The position numbers and the translations under genes are program-made. A stretch of 64,000 bases of DNA from the NCBI GenBank assembly GCA_944472155.2, contig OX235271.1, positions 93,323,256 through 93,387,255 of the forward strand, given 5' to 3'. The stretch's first letter is position 1; the number at the start of each line of letters is the position of its first letter. Under the pieces are notes generated by a model, which had not been told where the DNA came from, made no database searches, and saw only the letters and a program-made list of their open reading frames with translations. Positions 38,301-42,309 of the stretch are shown here, in pieces. This stretch comes from Trichobilharzia szidati (Eukaryota > Platyhelminthes > Trematoda > Strigeidida > Schistosomatidae).

Positions 38301-39908
38301 TGAAACCGTTGTTTATTGCTTGCATTAGCCGATTTCCGTTCAGTATACCTTAGAGGCGAATTTTCGTGTATAAGTGTTTTTTTCGATATAGGCAAGGCTC
38401 TCTAGAAGAATAAAACTTTGAGTACATTGAAGATGTGTATGGACGTAGGACTAAATGGATGTGATTAACTCATTTCAGATATTGTACAGTTCAATTTAAA
38501 CACAATTTAGTTCTCTTCTTCGGTCAATAGTATCGTCTACTCATGTTATTTGGACGAAATGTTTATACAATGTACAGAATTCTCATTACAGTCTACGGCA
38601 TAGTATTTTCTCCTTATCCAGGATCTTCAAGTAAAATAGCAATCTACAGTGTATCCTGTGACGCAATGCTGTTCTATCTGAAGCATAGACTAATCCCTTC
38701 TGATATTCTTCCTTCGTCTCTAAGATATGCTCACTGGTAGTTTGAAAGCCAATGAAAAATATGCCCGAGTACATATTATGACTCAAGGACATAACTGACT
38801 GGTTAAAACAATAAGAATTAGGGAAAATATGATTCATTATGTTGGATGAAAATTCAGATAGCCCAACGATTCAAACATTTCATCATGAGCTGACATTGGT
38901 TATAGAACTATCCGAAAACCTGGGAGTACTGGAGAGCTGTTTCGTCCTAGTTTTGGACTCTTCATCAGTACGCACCCACCGGGGATTGAACCCAAGACCT
39001 TCTGGTTACAAGGCTTGCGTGCTCGTAGACTATTAGGCGACTGGGACTTGATCCGATGGCCAGCCCAAGAATTCTAATTATTTTTTTAAATTTTAATTAC
39101 AGCTTGATTCCACACCGTATTTTCAGTACAAGTATGGAATTTTCAGCATGGATATCGGTAGCCCAAATTTCAGACCGACCATAGATATCGGGTGTGCGCC
39201 GGCAGGGGATCAAACCCCGGACCATGTGCATGGTCGGCGAGAGTCCTAACCACTGTACCACCGACGCCAATTCACGATATAGCGCAACCGCTAGTCAATA
39301 TCTTCGGCGAGCATTTTTCCTCACACCCGACCTGCCTCACCCTACTGGTCACGACTTCCCACTAAAACTCCAGGTAACTACCTACCTGAATAGGGCCAGT
39401 CGCCAGTGAGCATCTCATCATATTCCAGTGTTGGTTTGTAGGGATTTGGTTGATTGGTTACCGGACTTCATCATGAGCTGACATTGTTTAGAGAACCATT
39501 GGAAAGCCTGGGAGTACTGGACAGATGTTTCGTCCTAGTTTGGAAGTCTTCATCGGTACGCACCCACCGGGGTTCCAACCCAGGACCTTTTGGTTACAAA
39601 GCGAGCTCGTATCATTAGTTTTCTATCCCTAGCAAATATCTTACTGATGAGAGTATCTAATCCTAATATTACATCATAAAATCTATGCTTACTATTGTTG
39701 TGTTTGTCTGTACATATCTTATTGTCTTATATATATTACAACACTTGCTTTTTTCTATGTCCACAGATACAACAGTGGAGCAAAACAATTCACTGAAATC
39801 ACTTCGACAAAACATTTAAGCCCTGTTGTCGACGCTGTAACAATTCACGATGCTCTTTGGATTAAATCCGGTGGTGCACATACACTTTTGCCAAGTCATT
39901 GTTCTTAA
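2230..39908 (+). CDS. CAMSAP: CAMSAP/Patronin microtubule minus-end-binding protein, C-terminal ~1177 residues (12 exons, 5' end outside the window)
   Basis: Proteins of this family cap and stabilise free microtubule minus ends in the cytoplasm, through the C-terminal CKK domain. Model: join(2230..2305, 4805..4958, 11435..11717, 12721..12984, 16999..17903, 22938..23523, 26916..27122, 29815..30009, 31457..31826 or 31911, 34722..34909, 36937..37100, 39767..39908). All introns are GT...AG and phases match (0/1/2 bookkeeping checked by hand); with exon 9 ending at 31826 the frame is open for 1177 residues. Visible order (R at 2230 = 1): Ser/Pro linker 1-130, CC1-like helix about 131-171, His/Cys-rich low-complexity region 260-561, poly-N/poly-Q 562-756, acidic FFIGFEE motif near 810-825, coiled coil 826-890, linker to 1040, CKK about 1040-1170. 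The N-terminal CH domain is not in the window. No paralogue is seen, so which vertebrate CAMSAP it matches cannot be said. Confidence 0.9.
3084..3680 (+). mobile_element. RTE-like LINE (family B), 3' end
   Basis: Encodes VKWYNKVSNIEVRRRVLGKE, LHRLRWLGHVLRMPSHRLPR and GPRDGKNQW, the C-terminal part of a non-LTR retrotransposon polyprotein. The coding part breaks after GKNQW. The tail contains the family's conserved 3' end (tttgttcttcgttattactattcc in parts, the block gtgtgctac...gagtgtggcgacttgaactg) and ends in a cagacacacagacagg repeat. The 5' part including the reverse transcriptase is missing (5' truncation). Intron 1 of CAMSAP. Confidence 0.8.
4805..4958 (+). CDS. CAMSAP: CAMSAP exon 2
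   Basis: Open frame GAKSPRMNSTGDINL... ending ...SEISKIEKA, with a basic helix-like stretch LRSEFEKRKRSLSS. Acceptor ttattatactttag, donor gtatgt. It ends two bases into a codon (gc); the next phase-compatible exon is at 11435 (gc|t = Ala). The ORF at 5103-5321 is not phase-compatible and is largely PLE-derived. Confidence 0.8.
5165..5466. repeat. Left inverted-repeat arm of the PLE pair
   Basis: Bases 5243-5466 are the reverse complement (with scattered changes) of 6167-6370, and 5165-5245 are the reverse complement of about 7685-7765. Shared blocks include gatgaaatcatct, gtacagtcgtatt and tatagtagtcc. As the minus-strand PLE at 5560-6160 ends leftwards, this is that element's 3' flank. Confidence 0.75.
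5560..6166 (-). pseudogene. Penelope-like element 1: GIY-YIG endonuclease remnant
   Basis: On the minus strand three frames together give a PLE C-terminal region: the linker (MKVNQKPVRTQMVLKKLQLM..., 6160-5894), then CVYESTCPRSASYIGRTMST with the family's CxxxxxCxxxxxYIGRT form and RISEHYPTW, then SFKIIYKVRPNGTEGIMFRH... to LCIQKEFVQSL (5812-5576). At least two frameshifts separate these parts, so it is dead. PLEs encode a reverse transcriptase followed by a GIY-YIG nuclease; only the nuclease end survives here. Confidence 0.82.
6167..6376. repeat. Inverted copy of PLE-1's 3' flank on its 5' side
   Basis: Reverse complement of 5243-5466 (for example caccttctaagtaattac-type blocks, gactactatatatttttggtaa against ttaccaaaagtgtatagtagtc). 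Having a copy of the element's own 3' sequence inverted upstream is a known habit of Penelope-like elements. Confidence 0.75.
6377..6440. repeat. Inverted copy of PLE-2's 3' flank on its 5' side
   Basis: The block tttagaaaaaacaacagatt, then gaagaaat, ccttttcaattagttcctca, is the reverse complement of 7620-7682. It abuts the coding start of PLE-2 at about 6441. Confidence 0.75.
6441..7203 (+). pseudogene. Penelope-like element 2: RT C-terminus plus GIY-YIG endonuclease
   Basis: One frame (6449 and 6905 are in register) interrupted by a single in-frame TGA at 6794-6796. It reads RLHRKPTSTGQCTHFLSFVP (end of PLE reverse transcriptase), then LRLQFTGDGNSEISQRV / RAFKRTFNAAKLCCIF, then MCIYQFNCLCGASYIGRTIR, the GIY-YIG core, RRISEHLPSWF, KVIYRISPNLSHGLRVRLLH and finally TAEAIGIHLNKPNLCVQKKF. 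Stop at about 7201. The reverse transcriptase core is missing (5' truncation). It lies in CAMSAP intron 2, head-to-head with PLE-1. Confidence 0.87.
7204..7770 (+). repeat. PLE-2 3' untranslated region
   Basis: AT-rich sequence after the PLE-2 stop. Its far end (7610-7765) is the inverted partner of both 6377-6440 and 5165-5245. Nothing else is recognised here. Confidence 0.6.
8765..10130 (-). mobile_element. RTE-like LINE (family A), internally deleted copy
   Basis: Minus-strand reading from 10130 leftwards: a non-coding 5' region (about 10125-9985, matching 58745-58620), then directly reverse transcriptase: DFEKAFDSVDRE (about 9905-9870), SEAFGVITGVRQGCLLSPMI and LDFADDLCLMSHKIEDLQDK (9781-9550), then KKLWEQTKQEPIAQQICRRK and WRWIGHSLRRPLGDIARQTI (9164-8922), and the 3' end ttgaagccctatgttccact near 8830-8810. 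The endonuclease domain that should lie between the 5' region and RT is missing. RT is frameshifted, so inactive. A CAA/GTT repeat lies at 9440-9460. Confidence 0.85.
10205..10905 (+). mobile_element. RTE-like LINE (family A), 3' fragment
   Basis: Plus-strand counterpart of the preceding copy, in opposite orientation: MKMGLQMNIGKIEVMKI-like reading, a CAACAA repeat, TYLGSIRTV-type segment, FINLGSVCEKQSRNF-like segment and the tail gaagctatatattcaactgc ending in (AAT)n at about 10890-10903. Frames are broken many times. The pair 8765-10130 / 10205-10905 forms a long inverted repeat in intron 2. Confidence 0.7.
11435..11717 (+). CDS. CAMSAP: CAMSAP exon 3, CC1-like helix
   Basis: Encodes LPLGTTTWKAAG..., a Ser/Thr/Asn linker, then the helical segment LRLSLDQRRRAIEVSRQRER and ...AAFVKLLQEQ at the end. 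The pattern LDxxRRAIExxRxR followed by a helix ending in QxEQ resembles the CAMSAP CC1 segment, known in vertebrate family members as the spectrin/calmodulin-binding region. Acceptor gatttttag follows an ATT microsatellite; donor gtaggt. Ends in phase 0. Confidence 0.88.
12166..12506 (+). mobile_element. RTE-like LINE (family B), 3' end
   Basis: Starts at ...YQSMKSTTVSLSHVGRCRLP and GWGPRDGKNQWLETIGDLAQ, followed by the family 3' tail and cagacagacag. Nearly the same sequence as 3330-3680, strongly 5'-truncated. Intron 3 of CAMSAP. Confidence 0.8.
12721..12984 (+). CDS. CAMSAP: CAMSAP exon 4, Ser/Thr/Glu-rich linker
   Basis: Eighty-eight codons starting FHQRRDVPAGESKLPSDKTS and ending SSSTVPNSNE. 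Acceptor taattttctag, donor gtaagc, phase 0 at both sides. The composition is that of a disordered linker (Thr/Ser/Pro first, then acidic DMDEDF). No domain is recognised. The exon is fixed by splice signals and by the frame it keeps with exons 3 and 5. Confidence 0.85.
13118..13560 (-). pseudogene. Penelope-like element 3 (second PLE lineage), C-terminal remnant
   Basis: Minus strand reads HNVQILDRGNTKNATESLKA, WYSSESSINRHIDMDQICQL, then a basic Ser-rich tail. The pattern (N)xxILxRxxxxxxxxxLxxW...SINRHIDx is typical of the C-terminal end of the GIY-YIG part of animal PLEs. The 3' flank (13205-13118) contains tctgagctgg and gaagctttc blocks that recur at 26092-26192 and 47250-47365. Confidence 0.7.
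13299..13602. repeat. Inverted repeat next to PLE-3
   Basis: Bases 13540-13602 (acacaaagggtcaaagttca..., agtcaaggaaacaatcag) are the reverse complement of 13299-13362 inside the PLE-3 coding remnant. As with PLE-1 and PLE-2, part of the element is repeated inverted at its 5' side. Confidence 0.8.
13855..14093 (+). mobile_element. Composite SINE (tRNA head + both ends of LINE family A)
   Basis: Head 13855-13927: gtgccggtggcatagcggtt (A-box-like tggcatagcgg), B-box ggttcgatcc, closing gacgcac. Body: gaagaggagaggttgggcac, gaggctagcaacctcat, cactgctgcagaaacttcaa matches the 5' region of LINE family A (minus-strand 10060-9985). The tail ttgaagccctatgttccact is identical over 20 bases to the LINE 3' end at 8830-8810. 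It ends in an A-rich tract. Copies: 26458-26700 (+), 30400-30640 (-), 33755-33990 (-), 34225-34420 (-), head only at 39190-39267 (-), and 42085-42305 (+). Confidence 0.85.
14185..14330 (+). repeat. tRNA-like SINE head, second type
   Basis: Contains a B-box gggttcgaatccc (14217-14229) behind a possible A-box (gatttaagcagttga). The sequence does not close into a tRNA cloverleaf that I can see, so it is taken as a SINE relic rather than a tRNA gene. Confidence 0.45.
14331..16998. other. Intron 4 remainder, no recognisable gene
   Basis: AT-rich intron sequence. One short stretch at 16435-16502 after a cttccag acceptor has coding-like composition (VTDEESPKDNQGRTLTSLL) but cannot be spliced in frame with good signals. 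Small ORFs elsewhere (15063-15272 minus, 15575-15850 plus) look random. Confidence 0.5.
16999..17903 (+). CDS. CAMSAP: CAMSAP exon 5, large His/Ser/Cys-rich exon
   Basis: The largest exon (905 bases, 301 codons plus 2 bases). Starts PLQDNSVFMETSTTVAALDD after acceptor ttattttag and ends ...SRLSKPHS before gtaagt, two bases into a Lys codon. His is strikingly frequent (repeated HH, HxH), and seven Cys lie at about residues 470, 472, 481, 511, 513, 528 and 530, mostly as CxC pairs (CHC, CDC, CTC). This is not part of the known CAMSAP domains. It may be a disordered linker or a metal-binding patch; the second is inference only. The two other plus-strand ORFs overlapping here are frame shadows. 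Confidence 0.9.
18850..19207 (-). mobile_element. RTE-like LINE (family B), 3' end, copy 1 of 3 in tandem
   Basis: The 3' end is at the left, with the (gtct)n tail at 18880-18895, the block gtggcagttcaagtcgccacac (18926-18947, palindromic) and the tail shared with 3400-3680. It ends in the QVGRCRLPGWGPRDGKNQW coding segment at 19207. Strongly 5'-truncated. Confidence 0.8.
19208..19860 (-). mobile_element. RTE-like LINE (family B), 3' end, copy 2 of 3
   Basis: Minus-strand ORF 19816-19424 reads MRAEDMKRLSVFDHRCLRSL, SRVRWYNKVSNVDARRRVLG, VHRLRWLGHMLSMPNHRLPR and RRALLADIGAGWKR. The motif (F)DHRCLR...RWLGHxLxMPxHRLPRRAL is the C-terminal signature of this LINE family. Copy 1 abuts its 3' end. 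Confidence 0.85.
19855..20145 (-). mobile_element. RTE-like LINE (family B), copy 3 of 3
   Basis: Minus-strand ORF 20142-19888: LDHRCLRSISRVKWYNKVSN, LHRLRWLGHVLRMPSHRLPR, DIGSGWKRTSGGQTKTWH. It covers the same protein segment as copy 2, showing that the three are separate insertions or one rearranged cluster, not one element. Confidence 0.82.
20445..20900 (-). pseudogene. Penelope-like element 4: GIY-YIG endonuclease remnant
   Basis: Minus strand reads VPVLRANICMNVKDKLPLLA then CIYQFTCSCGARYVGRNQRL (the CxCxxRYxGR form of GIY-YIG), shifts frame, then NSILEHAIESGHQANPQSNF, KVIYRIRGNLAQRVRIKLIQ and TAEAMAIHIVKTKLCIQKKF. One frameshift near 20740. It abuts SMalpha-like sequence at 20870-21020, so the RT-proximal end is cut or chimeric. 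Intron 5. Confidence 0.82.
20865..21020. repeat. Inverted pair of SMalpha-like tails
   Basis: 20865-20920 (gcactttgacgacatctgac, agattaaagtgaagtaatt) is the reverse complement of 20955-21012 (aattacttcatgttaatccg, tcagatatcttcaaagtgc). The centre holds a worn hammerhead-family segment (gtgactaacagtgaaatccaggat). Confidence 0.7.
21110..21290 (+). repeat. SMalpha-like short element with hammerhead remnant
   Basis: A tRNA-like head (tagtgggtaatgc as A-box-like, B-box gggttcgagtc at 21168-21178) is followed by the hammerhead region at 21200-21255: gatgatgagcccc, caggatgaaattc, gctagattctactgct. Compared with the known Schistosoma SMalpha ribozyme core, the conserved C before TGATGA is A here, so cleavage is not expected. 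Confidence 0.7.
21949..22315. repeat. Foldback short element (family of 1040-1454)
   Basis: Starts ggtattggtttgtagggatt and continues gagaaccattgg, gtttcgtc, ending with aacagctgtccagaactccct. Both arms are worn. Its middle holds the tRNA-like B-box (ccttggttcaatccg). Confidence 0.65.
22938..23523 (+). CDS. CAMSAP: CAMSAP exon 6, poly-Asn and poly-Gln region
   Basis: Begins with one base completing a Lys codon, then NRYRSNVRKSTEYGYDYEEE; ends ...DNVVISSDP in phase 0. Acceptor ttgtacag, donor gtaagt. Contains an Asn run encoded by aat/aac repeats near 23087-23110 and a Gln-rich run (QQHQQQQQQQ) near 23272-23303, both likely to vary in length. Between them a short helical stretch (ATLDQINRNMSDLRSGFERL) could form a coiled coil. 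The start codon offered by an ORF finder at 22930 lies in the intron and is not a real start. Confidence 0.88.
24525..24745 (-). repeat. tRNA-headed SINE, third type
   Basis: Minus strand reads aatagctcagtgtaatg (A-box-like) and gggttcgaatctcagaaggg (B-box) about 45 bases later, followed by a SINE body (gacatcagttccttcaagg). The spacing fits a pol III internal promoter. A run of nine G at 24751-24759 borders it. Confidence 0.65.
25170..25745 (+). mobile_element. RTE-like LINE (family A), 3' end
   Basis: Plus strand reads QPEDFRGNQNRKGRI-like, INTNVKSFIQVRNLACHQQV-like, then KNKKLWEQTNQEPIAQQICR and RRKWRWIGHTLRTPLNDIAR in shifting frames, and the 3' end gttgttgaagccctac...ggaactcaagggaataataag. 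The tail repeat is (aataagat)n-like. 5'-truncated. Intron 6. Confidence 0.82.
26020..26195 (+). repeat. PLE-3-type 3' flank
   Basis: Blocks gctgaagatgttgtctagta, ggacaacgaaagcttcg and ccagctcagagaacacaac are the reverse complement of 13205-13118. It is a 3'-end fragment with no coding remnant. Confidence 0.65.
26458..26700 (+). mobile_element. Composite SINE copy
   Basis: Head gtcggtggcacagcagtt and B-box ggttcgatccccggccgac, body gtaaagaggaaaggttgggc, gctacagaaacttcaagcc, tail gtatgttt...acgtgaagg then an AATAAAATAAT tract. Same structure as 13855-14093. Intron 6; an inverted partner lies at 30400-30640, beyond exons 7 and 8. Confidence 0.83.
26916..27122 (+). CDS. CAMSAP: CAMSAP exon 7, acidic region with FFIGFEE motif
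   Basis: Sixty-nine codons, SHGDDSHEHEEECPVF... to ...RPEGKLFFIGFEEPDPE. Acceptor cattttccag, donor gtaggt, phase 0 both sides. The last part matches a short FF(I/V)xF(D/E)(D/E) segment that CAMSAP/Patronin proteins carry just before their charged coiled coil. The exon has no ATG and is too short to be picked out by length. Confidence 0.86.
27785..29095 (+). mobile_element. RTE-like LINE (family B), longest copy, with RT core
   Basis: Reads NTAFDSVNREVLWQCVVL, in-frame stop, GMPRKYISLIKAVHSNSQSH, TTRGVRQGCSLSPYSYNFII, then DLEYADDIVLLGDLTQSLPN (YADD catalytic box), later VNHFTYLESCINL, LRWLGHVFHMLNHC-like, and the 3' tail gtgtgctatgtggagtgtgg ending in (cagt)n at 29078-29091. Several stops and frameshifts. 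Intron 7. Confidence 0.85.
29815..30009 (+). CDS. CAMSAP: CAMSAP exon 8, charged coiled coil
   Basis: Sixty-five codons: RMQRTKDRLEARRATERAMV..., rich in Arg/Lys/Glu/Ala, ending AVLQAHLSKKE. Acceptor attttaaag, donor gtaagt, phase 0. Continuous helix without Pro or Gly except one TGRK. It corresponds in position and composition to the CAMSAP coiled coil between the FFIxF motif and the CKK domain. Confidence 0.9.
30225..30345 (+). repeat. tRNA-like SINE head, fourth type
   Basis: A-box-like gtggctcatgaac and B-box ggattcgagtccc (30281-30293) at tRNA-like spacing. The body is short and not recognised. Confidence 0.45.
30400..30640 (-). mobile_element. Composite SINE copy, minus strand
   Basis: Reverse complement has head ccatcggtggcacagcggta, B-box ggttcgatccccggcc, body gggttgctagcc (as read on the plus strand, 30486-30500), caccactgctaccaac and the LINE-like tail aaccctgtgttccactgggg. 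Intron 8, close to exon 8. Confidence 0.83.
31457..31911 (+). CDS. CAMSAP: CAMSAP exon 9, low-complexity linker with a frame ambiguity at its end
   Basis: Starts AAMSSGYRNNNNNNPYPVRS after acceptor ttttattttag. Two donors are possible. The strong one (gtaagt at 31912) gives length 455, which is one base too long for exon 10. In the frame that would fit exon 10, the last part reads TSTTGATRTPLPSGISLS without stops, whereas the frame carried from exon 8 hits TAG at 31901-31903. A weaker donor (gtaata at 31827) gives 370 bases and joins exon 10 in frame. The switch happens in an ACC/ACT repeat at 31831-31856. Either the weak donor is used, or the tract has a one-base indel (real or assembly error). 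Confidence 0.78.
32505..32700 (-). repeat. SMalpha-like short element with hammerhead remnant
   Basis: On the minus strand: tRNA-like head (aagtggaaaacgctctggcg, B-box gggttcaagtgac), then ccaactgatcaatcg, acaggacgaaatgcgc, actctggatacc. The core has CTGATCA where CTGATGA is needed (the essential G is C), so it should not cleave. Intron 9. Confidence 0.7.
32945..33070 (+). repeat. SMalpha-like hammerhead fragment
   Basis: Reads tgcaggtacatccagatgac, gagtcccatatgggac, gaaatgcacatcctcgat, caccatcaacc. Stem II (gtcccatatgggac) is perfect, but the core C is replaced by A (ccagATGACGA). It lies in opposite orientation to the copy at 32505. Confidence 0.72.
33755..33990 (-). mobile_element. Composite SINE copy, worn
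   Basis: Tail ttccttgagttccaatcgga, body ggggtaaggttactagtctc and catgctcaaccttccc, head tatcaaaccaagtgctcc ... gaccgacgcac. More diverged than the neighbouring copy. Confidence 0.7.
34225..34420 (-). mobile_element. Composite SINE copy, minus strand
   Basis: Tail attcctttgcgttctgagtg, body gaagtttcagtagcagtggt, ggggtgaggttgagctcgcc, head gaccggggatcgaacctcgg. Intron 9, some 300 bases before exon 10. Confidence 0.75.
34722..34909 (+). CDS. CAMSAP: CAMSAP exon 10, start of CKK domain
   Basis: Begins two bases into a codon, then LHRLGASESPSSGPGVPVQC, then the conserved CKK entry KPKAKSNRTVVVNAISHCCL and AGTVNEPTKQLALK. The family signature here is SNxxxxNAxSHCCLAGxVNE, all present. Acceptor tgttttccag, donor gtatgt; ends in phase 0. 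Confidence 0.95.
35755..35935 (-). mobile_element. RTE-like LINE (family B) fragment
   Basis: Minus strand carries the worn GGCCACGTAGG / SHVGRCSPYGLGSRDKKNQW-like segment (compare 19130-19205). Only about 180 bases remain. Intron 10. Confidence 0.6.
36390..36628 (-). mobile_element. RTE-like LINE (family B) fragment
   Basis: Minus strand encodes the worn RRxVLxGxEGKKIDDIVKLH / LHRRAMLADTG-like stretch, the same segment as 1470-1705 and 19855-20145. It lies directly beside the hammerhead insertion. Confidence 0.65.
36649..36779 (-). repeat. SMalpha-like hammerhead insertion bounded by a 12-bp target-site duplication
   Basis: The 12-mer aaattgctaatt stands at 36637-36648 and again at 36780-36791. 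The 131 bases between, read on the minus strand, contain tacatccagatgacgag, tcccaaataggacgaaatgc and gcatcctggattctag: stem I ccag/ctgg, stem II gtccc...ggac, GAAA box and a short palindromic stem III. The core C is A (ccagATGACGA), predicted to stop self-cleavage. No tRNA-like head is present in this copy. Intron 10, about 160 bases before exon 11. Confidence 0.8.
36937..37100 (+). CDS. CAMSAP: CAMSAP exon 11, CKK domain core
   Basis: Encodes ELAATEGTHFMILFRDSRCQ, YRAVYSFDLESEELKIICG and NGPKRITHEMVNRFFK. It matches the CKK core HxxILFRDxxCQxRAxY and GxGPKxITxxMxxxxxK. Acceptor catcacacacag, donor gtaagc. Ends with two bases of a Lys codon. A hammerhead-bearing insertion and a LINE fragment lie within 600 bases upstream in the intron. 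Confidence 0.96.
37455..37715. repeat. Two SMalpha-like segments facing each other
   Basis: 37457-37545 holds a minus-strand hammerhead remnant (ccggctgacgagccc readable on the minus strand; the GAAA box is lost) and 37540-37715 a plus-strand segment (gaatgaaatgcgccacctgg, atttcactgctag, then the family tail attaatccta, cagaggcctagcat, gtcaacggg). Together they form a partial foldback. Intron 11. Confidence 0.65.
38860..39630. repeat. Foldback short-element cluster with a nested composite-SINE head
   Basis: 38866-39075 and 39436-39620 are both minus-oriented copies of the 1040-1454 family (gagctgacattg, ctgggagtactgga, gtttcgtcctagttt, cgcacccaccgggg). Between them at 39190-39267 is a composite-SINE head on the minus strand (gtgcgccggcaggggatc, accactgtaccaccgacgcc). 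Intron 11. Confidence 0.7.
39767..39908 (+). CDS. CAMSAP: CAMSAP exon 12, end of CKK domain and stop
   Basis: One base completes Lys, then YNSGAKQFTEITSTKHLSPV, VDAVTIHDALWIKSGGAHTL and LPSHCS, stop TAA at 39906-39908. Family pattern YxSxxKQFxxI...VDAxTIHxxLW is intact. Acceptor ttctatgtccacag. The tail after the last Trp is short, without the basic extension seen in vertebrate CAMSAPs. Confidence 0.95.
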
Positions 39909-40223
39909 TTATATACACTTATATTTCTTAAATATAAGAAAGCAGATTTTACAACTAGAAAAGAGAGACAAACATTTTCCTCAATTCAATTATACATATT
40001 AACTTGTTTTCACTTACATTTACCTAACTGCTTCTCTATTCCTCTTATTCTTTGGGTGATGGAATTTTAATTATTGTCTGAATATATATTATTTCTTCAT
40101 GTTATTGTTATCATTGTTTTATTGTTTATTAATTATGTAATCATAATGATGACAATAATGCTTACTATGCAAATGTTCATATATGATGACCAGGTGATAT
40201 AGCCTCACTTGTATCTCCTGCTT

Positions 40224-40278
<55 letters not shown>

Positions 40279-41600
40279 TAATGTAACCAAGAATCTGTCT
40301 GTACTTATTTCTTGTATTATTTTGAGCCTTATATGCTTCCTCCACGCATATACACAGACAAAACCAGATAAATTCAACTCAATCTCCTTCAATATTTTTG
40401 AGAATTTCAATAATGAAATTTTTTTAAAGAAACATGAATACATAACTCCCACAATATTTGAATACATTATAAGAGTGCTACGGTTATTATCTGAATGTCC
40501 TTCTTGCTTTTTCTTTTTGATGTGTTTTCATAGTGTCGATGATTGTAGGCATAAACTAACTTACGTGTTGTTATTTTCTTCCCGCTTTCCCCTTGTTCTC
40601 TTGCAGTACACTTCCGGATTTACTAGATGAGATGAGGTCGTGCTGTTGTTGTTGGTGGTGTTGTTGTTTTCTGCATTTCCCTTTCACATTCTCTACTTGT
40701 CTGTCTTTTAATGGGTGTCTTAGTGTCTATTGTTCGGCTTTAAATTATTCAACTATGTTGTCTTTGTGTTTATGCTTGTGAGTGTGTGTGTGTGTGTGAG
40801 AGAGTATGTTGCTTTTTCCGGAATAATGAATTCCTTATCTTACCTTATCTACTTATATAAATAAATTGCTTTCCATTTGTGAAATTATTACCGATAGCAA
40901 AGCTTATAAAGAAAAACTTTCCTCTACCATTCTTATTGTGGTTGTCAACCTCACTATTGATATTACTATTATTATTATTATTATTTTAGCAGTTGTGATA
41001 TAAACTAAAGTCGAGATGGCTGAATTTAGCATTTTAAAATTGATTTTTTTTAAAGAAAAAAAGACTTATTACACATTTGTATATGGTAGTCCATGTATGC
41101 ATAGAATACTGGTGTGTTTTTCTCTTTCCCTCTGCATATTATGATGTTTATGATGACGACGATGACGAACAGTGTTACGCCTAACTTTCTGTGTCGTTCT
41201 GCTTTATTATTATTATGAAATTCAACTTTCTATTGATTTTGGTTCTCCTGTCTATCAAGTTGACATAATTATGTATGTTATCTAAAATAAAAAGAAGAGT
41301 GTCTTCTCTTGCTTTCGGTGCATATATAAATATTATTATTATTATTATTAATTCATATATTGGCTTGGTTTTCCCAATGTTGTATATCTGTGTAAGCGCA
41401 ATAGGGACAGGTTGGTATTCGTCTATTGTAACCTGTTCTGACATCTGGTTCTCCTGTTGCTGTTGTTGTTGTTGTGTTTTGTTCTATTTTTTTTTCTAAT
41501 GTAATTTTCCAATACTCATGAGATATCATGTATGTTAACTACTATTCAAAAATTGACAGTCTTAAATATGGTGACTAATTCAGAATAAATACTTTAGTGA
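39909..41600 (+). other. Probable 3' untranslated region of CAMSAP
   Basis: No ORF of note follows the stop. AATAAA hexamers occur at 40860-40865, 41286-41291 and 41584-41589, any of which could direct polyadenylation. The stretch contains a (TA)n tract (40225-40276), a (TG)n tract near 40778-40799 and ATT repeats near 40969-40986 and 41329-41350. The true end cannot be set from sequence alone. Confidence 0.4.
40225..40276. repeat. (TA)n microsatellite
   Basis: About 50 bases of alternating TA, self-complementary and likely polymorphic. It produces a spurious poly-(Tyr/Ile) ORF on the minus strand. Confidence 0.95.
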
Positions 41601-42084
41601 ACACTATTTCGTTATCTCTACCGGTTGGCTCTTTTTCCTTTATATTATTCCCTATAACATAGATTTCATGTTTACATTGTGCTTGATTTCACAGGAAGAT
41701 CTGTCTCTATACCTGTTTATGAAAAGAAAACTATCTCAAAATAGCTTTAAATGTGATTTCTGTAATTAGAAGTTTTATTGTTCTTTTTCTTATCGAGAAT
41801 TTCATTCATATATATATATATATATGTCAACTTAGTGTGTATTCTGTGTCATTCACCTTTCACTGAATATATATCTCTCTCTTTGTTTAGACTTTTGTAT
41901 TGTCACAGAATAATGTAGTGAATTTCCGAGTTAATTATTTGATGAATGGTATTTCACACTACGAACCGATGTAAGTTTGTGAATCCATTGAAAGCCAGGA
42001 AGCACTAGCTTGAGAAAATGATTTCCAAACTAACATTTGAATGTAATACTCTAAGAGTGGTATCGTTTTTCACATATAACTGAT

Positions 42085-42305
42085 TCAAACCACTGTGTGA
42101 TGATGATGGCTCAACAATACAATGCTCGCCAGACAGGTACCTGGTCCGCGGTTCGATTTCTGACCACTGGCACACTCCTTTAGCTTCTTCACTAACCGGT
42201 AATAAGCACAGTGATAAAGAAAGGTTGGACGTGAGGCTAGTAATCCTATCCCACCTCTACTGAAACTTTGAAGCTCTATGTTCCACTCGAAACGCAAAAA
42301 AATGA
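42085..42305 (+). mobile_element. Composite SINE copy
   Basis: B-box ggttcgatttctgacc, body aagaaaggttggacgtgagg, ctagtaatcctatcccacc, tail gaagctctatgttccact then an A-rich end. It lies downstream of CAMSAP. Confidence 0.75.
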
Positions 42306-42309
42306 GGAG

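Noticed and set aside
40225..40467. Minus-strand ORF ending in a Tyr/Ile repeat
   Set aside because: Produced by the (TA)n microsatellite in the 3' untranslated region.
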